Shown here one piece after another: positions 37,601 to 39,888 of a DNA stretch of 39,888 nt. This DNA is from Bryobacterales bacterium. GTDB lineage: Bacteria > Acidobacteriota > Terriglobia > Bryobacterales > Bryobacteraceae. Below the pieces are notes generated by a model. The model saw only the letters and a program-made list of their open reading frames with translations, had not been told where the DNA came from and did not search any database. Position 1 is the stretch's first letter. Every line of letters starts with the position of its first letter. Made by a program: the position numbers and the translations under genes. The stretch is taken from positions 3,631 through 43,518 of the forward strand of contig JAIXKK010000130.1 of NCBI GenBank assembly GCA_026954325.1, in the 5' to 3' direction.

Positions 37601-38077
37601 GTGCGCCATGCGGCGGGCTTCGGCGTACTGGCCGGCGAGGAGGGTTTCGTTGATGTCGCCCTGGAGGCAGGCGGAGAGGCCGATGAGGCCTTTGGAGTGC
37701 CGGGCGAGGAGGTCCTTGTCGATGCGAGGCTTGTAGTAGAAGCCATCGAGGAAGCCGGTGGAGACGAGTTTGATGAGGTTGCGATAGCCTTCCTGGTTTT
37801 CGCACAGCAGGACGAGGTGGTTATAGCGGGTGTCGGACTTGTCCTTGTGGTCCTTCTTCGAGACGTAGACTTCACAGCCGATGACGGGTTGAACGCCGTG
37901 CTCTTTCGCCTTGTTGTAGAACTCGACGGCTCCGAAGAGGTTGCCGTGATCGGTCATGGCGATGGCGGGCATTTTCTGCCGGACGGCGATCTGCATCATC
38001 TGGCCGATTTCACAGGCTCCGTCAAGGAGCGAGTAATCGGTGTGGTTGTGGAGGTGGACGAAAGGCCTGTCGGACAT
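34625..38077 (-). CDS. dnaE: DNA polymerase III subunit alpha
   Basis: An 1150-aa replicative polymerase subunit of the DnaE1 type. The N-terminal PHP domain begins HLHNHTDYSLLDGACEI and continues IAMTDHGNLFGAVEFYNKAK. The polymerase palm includes VGPGRGSAAGSLVSYAM and the catalytic aspartates in MPDIDIDFC (~405-413). Fingers and beta-binding regions follow (FNKSHSAAYAYLAYVTAYLK, ~755). A helix-hairpin-helix region precedes the OB fold (GILTGIQRRRNKEGKLFAVM, ~1000). The C-terminus is compact and ends GQEAVEVLAS. Length matches DnaE1 rather than the shorter DnaE2 or PolC. AGGAG sits 4 nt before the ATG. It is the first gene of the likely dnaE-accA-88 aa operon. Confidence 0.97.
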   Translation of the reverse strand: MSDRPFVHLHNHTDYSLLDGACEIGQMMQIAVRQKMPAIAMTDHGNLFGAVEFYNKAKEHGVQPVIGCEVYVSKKDHKDKSDTRYNHLVLLCENQEGYRNLIKLVSTGFLDGFYYKPRIDKDLLARHSKGLIGLSACLQGDINETLLAGQYAEARRMAHTYEDMLGKGSFFLELQDHGLDEDRRVIPLVEKLARDTGIPLVVTNDAHYLTHDDSRMHEILLCIQTGKTMSDPNRMRFTTNEFYLKTRAEMAKLFSDHEHALDRTWDIAQRCHVKLEKVSDPFPRFEIPEGHTTGTYFEWVARHGFEKRRPRLEAMHARGHLKHELGAYLDRLDSEIHMIQKMKFSGYFLIVWDFIRFAKSKGIPVGPGRGSAAGSLVSYAMEITDVDPLQYGLLFERFLNPERISMPDIDIDFCTHRRGEVIQYVTEKYGREQVAQIITFGTLGAKAAIKDVGRALDMTFADVEKLTKLVPPTLNIKLKDAIEQEPGLQDAARKDDRVKDVLGVAQRLEGLARNAGVHAAGVVISPAPLKDLVPLYRTNRDEVVTQFDMVGLEKLSLLKMDFLGLTTLTIVHDAIRLIRKHHGVEVTLEEIPLDDPKTYEIFSKGYTSGVFQFESQGMRDILRRYEPTRIEDLCALNALYRPGPIQGGMIDDFIDRKQGRKEVTYDLPPLQDLLEETYGVIVYQEQVMQISNVLAGYSLGDADLLRRAMGKKKVEEMAKQRQRFLSGALERGFPQKKIEKIFDLMEQFAGYGFNKSHSAAYAYLAYVTAYLKAHYPREFMSALLTSETGNTSKVVKYINECREMGIKVLPPDINYSDLNFTPDGEAIRFGLGAVKNVGASAVDALLAARAKLGAFRSLYQLCEEVDLAAINRRMLESLIRAGAMDSLRASRGRLFAAVEAAMEAGARVWKDRASGQVGLFGFEMSDQPADPPLPNVPDWTPQEMLSGEKEMLGIYVTGHPLDPFRDKIRELTPHSTETLEGLARGTEVKLCGILTGIQRRRNKEGKLFAVMQLEDWIGSLEAMVFNSNFEALTPFLVEDKAVMVRAAVLPEENAAPRLNVQEIIPLELARVNYPSLISIRVSLGNPERALALRDLIGRKPGDTEVRLRLEKPREFSVILDLLATKVKPDKEFFSEVEKICGQEAVEVLAS

Positions 38078-38150
38078 TACTCCTGTATCCTCGAGCCCGG
38101 GGAGCGGGCGTGTGGGGGAAGGTTCTGTCCTATTATCGCGCCGCGGCGAT

Positions 38151-39143
38151 CTAAATGCCGCGACTCAGGCCGCCGATTCCGCACAAGGCGGCGAGGATGA
38201 GGATGGAAACCGCCACGCCGAGGGCGAAAACACCGGCGTTCACGCGGTTGGCAAGCGGCGAGCGTTTGCGCAGCAGATTCCGCCGCATCGCCCCGCCGGC
38301 ATGAGTGAAGAAGGCGACGGAGGCCAGGAAGTAGTACGGGATCAATGTCACCGCGCCTCGAGAATGCAGCAATCCGGCGGGTCCTCCCGAAGCAAAAAGG
38401 AAATCCGTTTCCGTGTGGGAAAGCGCGCGGCCGCTCACCAGGGTGGCCGTCACGTGCGAGCAGAGAAACACCGTGATGAACAAGCCGGAAGCGGCCTGCA
38501 CGTGGTTGAGAAATCCCTGCCGGTAACGGCCTCGCCACGCCAGCGCCACTCCGGAGAGAGCCTGCGCAATGAGCACCGCGACCAGCAGCGGCTCCACGAT
38601 CGAATTTCTGTAAATTACCCGAAGCGCATCCTGGACGGCGCGGTGGGCGGCCAGACTGTGGAGCGCGAACAGGTGATTCGTCAGGTGCGCGAGAACGAAA
38701 ACCCCCAGCAGGAGGGCGGTTGCGCGATGCGCCTTCAGAAGCACTCTGCCGGGGCTCATGCTCATGGCGAGACCGCCGCCGAACACCACTACGGGAACCG
38801 AAACCGCCAGCATCGTCCAGTAGCCCCCTTGCGTCCCGACGTGGATCAGGCCGCCGGTGGCGGTGATCAGAGGAGGGATGACGATGGTCAGATAGCCCGC
38901 AAACGCGGCGGGCAGGGACCAATGCATGATCGCCAGGCCGGTCAGAGGAAGCCCGATCGCGGCCGCCATGGCCAGCACGACCAGCGGTCCTCCGTCATTG
39001 GCGGCGGTATATGAAATTGCGTGGAGAGCCTGTTTGTAGATGAGAAATACGCACAGAGGATATAGAAACCACAACACACCTCGGATGCCGGTTTCGGCTT
39101 TGGTCCGGCTCAGGTTAGAAGTAGCGGTAAGAGTAGCGCCCAT
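38151..39143 (-). CDS. Multi-span membrane protein with SdhC-like haem-ligand histidines
   Basis: A 330-aa integral membrane protein with about 8 helices. The central half resembles the four-helix core of succinate dehydrogenase/fumarate reductase cytochrome b: LLKAHRATALLLGVFVLAHL (H139, H153), TNHLFALH (H157), then a helix SIVEPLLVAVLIAQALSGVA, and NHVQAASGLFITVFLCSHV (H214, H230). Paired buried histidines at H153 or H157 and H230 would suit haem b ligation. The outer helices, before ~130 and after ~255, are extra compared with SdhC. No Sdh A or B gene is nearby, so a complex II role is unlikely; a stand-alone redox or haem-carrying membrane protein is possible. An AAGGAG lies upstream of the ATG. 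Function is inferred only from the histidine pattern. Confidence 0.7.
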   Translation of the reverse strand: MGATLTATSNLSRTKAETGIRGVLWFLYPLCVFLIYKQALHAISYTAANDGGPLVVLAMAAAIGLPLTGLAIMHWSLPAAFAGYLTIVIPPLITATGGLIHVGTQGGYWTMLAVSVPVVVFGGGLAMSMSPGRVLLKAHRATALLLGVFVLAHLTNHLFALHSLAAHRAVQDALRVIYRNSIVEPLLVAVLIAQALSGVALAWRGRYRQGFLNHVQAASGLFITVFLCSHVTATLVSGRALSHTETDFLFASGGPAGLLHSRGAVTLIPYYFLASVAFFTHAGGAMRRNLLRKRSPLANRVNAGVFALGVAVSILILAALCGIGGLSRGI

Positions 39144-39203
39144 CGTTCCAATATTTCTCCTTCCGTGTGGAAACTAAGGTTACATTTCAGCGCAAGGCTA
39201 TTT

Positions 39204-39229
39204 TTGAGTCTTTCACTTCCGATTATAGG
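39204..39229. promoter_or_regulatory. Possible back-to-back promoters between divergent genes
   Basis: On the minus strand the hexamer TATAAT (complement of 39222-39227) lies about 80 nt upstream of the membrane-protein ATG, but its -35 (around CGGCAA) is poor. On the plus strand TATAGG (39224-39229) overlaps it, with TTGAGT at 39204-39209 only 14 nt away, or TTTTTG at 39201-39206 at 17 nt spacing. The 134-nt gap is comparatively AT-rich, fitting a promoter region for both genes, but neither assignment is firm. Confidence 0.35.
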
Positions 39230-39277
39230 CGCATCGTTTTCGTGTTGCCGGGCCAGGGATGGAGGAACAAGGCTACC

Positions 39278-39888
39278 ATGCTAAGAAGCATGACTCTACG
39301 AGAAAGACTCTTGCGGGGGATGGTGATTCCCGCGCATCCACTGGCTTTGAATGGGGAGCGGAAGCTCGAGGAACGGCGGCAGCGGGCGTTGACGCGCTAC
39401 TACGTGGCGGCGGGCGCGGGCGGGGTGGCGGTGGGTGTGCACACAACGCAGTTTGCAATTCGGGATTGCGGTTTGTTCGAACCGGTGCTCGAGATGGCGG
39501 CGGAAGAGGCATCGGGGGTGCTGCGGATTGCCGGTGTGTGCGGCGCGACGGCGCAGGCGGTGAAGGAGGCGGAGTTGGCGGCGCGGTTGGGGTATGACGC
39601 GGTGCTGTTGAGCCTGGCGGCGCTGAAGACGGCGACGGTGGAGGAGATGATTGCGCATTCGGAGACGGTGGCTTCGGTGTTGCCGGTGTTCGGGTTCTAC
39701 CTGCAGCCGGCGGTTGGCGGGCGGTTGCTGCCTTACGGGTTCTGGCGGCGGTTCGTGGAGATCGAGAATGTAGTGGCGGTGAAGATGGCTCCGTTCAACC
39801 GCTACCAGACGCTGGATGTGGTGCGGGCCGTGGCGGCTTCGGGACGGGCGGGCGAAGTGGCGCTGTACACGGGCAATGACGACAACAT
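39278..39888 (+). CDS. DapA/NAL-superfamily aldolase-type protein (3' end outside window)
   Basis: At least 203 aa of a dihydrodipicolinate synthase/N-acetylneuraminate lyase superfamily protein; the reading frame runs off the window. The N-terminus has RGMVIPAHPLALNGERKLEE, then RRQRALTRYYVAAGAGGVAV and GVHTTQFAIRD, the opening strand and helix of a TIM barrel. GYDAVLLSLAALKTATVEEM and LPVFGFYLQPAVGGRLLPY follow. The Schiff-base lysine of the family is probably K169 in VVAVKMAPFNRYQTLDVV. The 'VIPAHPLALN..R' version is a subgroup distinct from DapA proper and has no firmly known substrate. ATG codons at 39278 and 39290 are both possible; GGAGG lies about 12 nt before the first. It is divergent from the SdhC-like membrane protein. 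Confidence 0.85.
   Translation, partial: MLRSMTLRERLLRGMVIPAHPLALNGERKLEERRQRALTRYYVAAGAGGVAVGVHTTQFAIRDCGLFEPVLEMAAEEASGVLRIAGVCGATAQAVKEAELAARLGYDAVLLSLAALKTATVEEMIAHSETVASVLPVFGFYLQPAVGGRLLPYGFWRRFVEIENVVAVKMAPFNRYQTLDVVRAVAASGRAGEVALYTGNDDN

Overview
The window looks like chromosomal DNA of a high-GC Gram-negative bacterium, most likely an acidobacterium of the Solibacter/Bryobacter type. The pointers are two large Oar-like TonB-dependent receptors with an N-terminal carboxypeptidase-regulatory-like domain, a TolB-like propeller protein, and several small proteins whose sequence style I associate with that lineage. This is inference from protein style: there is no rRNA here and no search was run. 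I see no tRNA, rRNA, CRISPR array, intact transposase or prophage gene.

Layout. 1-4.7 kb: a C-rich orphan ORF, a TonB-dependent receptor (minus) and a small coiled-coil protein (minus). 4.7-5.3 kb: two decayed genes on the minus strand, one of them a TIR-like nucleotide-binding-domain protein that has lost its middle. 5.7-18.8 kb: a long plus-strand operon for respiratory complex I behind a clear sigma-70-type promoter, in the order nuoA-C-D-E-F-G-H-J-K-L-M-N. nuoB and nuoI are absent exactly where they normally sit, and the 5' end of nuoD appears to carry a +1 frameshift. A perfect hairpin separates nuoN from a convergent second TonB-dependent receptor (18.8-22.1 kb), which has a 23-bp palindrome upstream.

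22.4-30.6 kb: a 69-aa protein; a coupled pair made of an unknown protein and a Tat-exported DUF362 protein; then gene debris. A TolB-like propeller gene and a TPR gene, divergently oriented, are both cut at their 5' ends at the same point (~27.23 kb), and a tannase-like fragment follows. Next come an APC amino-acid permease and a secreted GH51 alpha-L-arabinofuranosidase. 30.7-32.6 kb: an MFS transporter and a secreted hypothetical protein.

32.6-38.1 kb, minus strand in transcription order: dnaE, accA, an 88-aa anchored cysteine protein, a Tlde1/DUF2778-like L,D-transpeptidase-fold protein, and a 76-aa two-helix membrane protein. The last two resemble a peptidoglycan-targeting effector with a possible immunity partner. 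38.2-39.9 kb: a SdhC-like, histidine-bearing multi-span membrane protein, and a divergent DapA-superfamily aldolase cut off by the window end.

The nuo genes together encode most of a proton-pumping NADH:quinone oxidoreductase. The receptors, arabinofuranosidase and transporters suit a heterotrophic, polysaccharide-using lifestyle. The most interesting leads are the complex I operon lacking both B and I, the Tlde1-like/two-TM pair, and the debris junctions.
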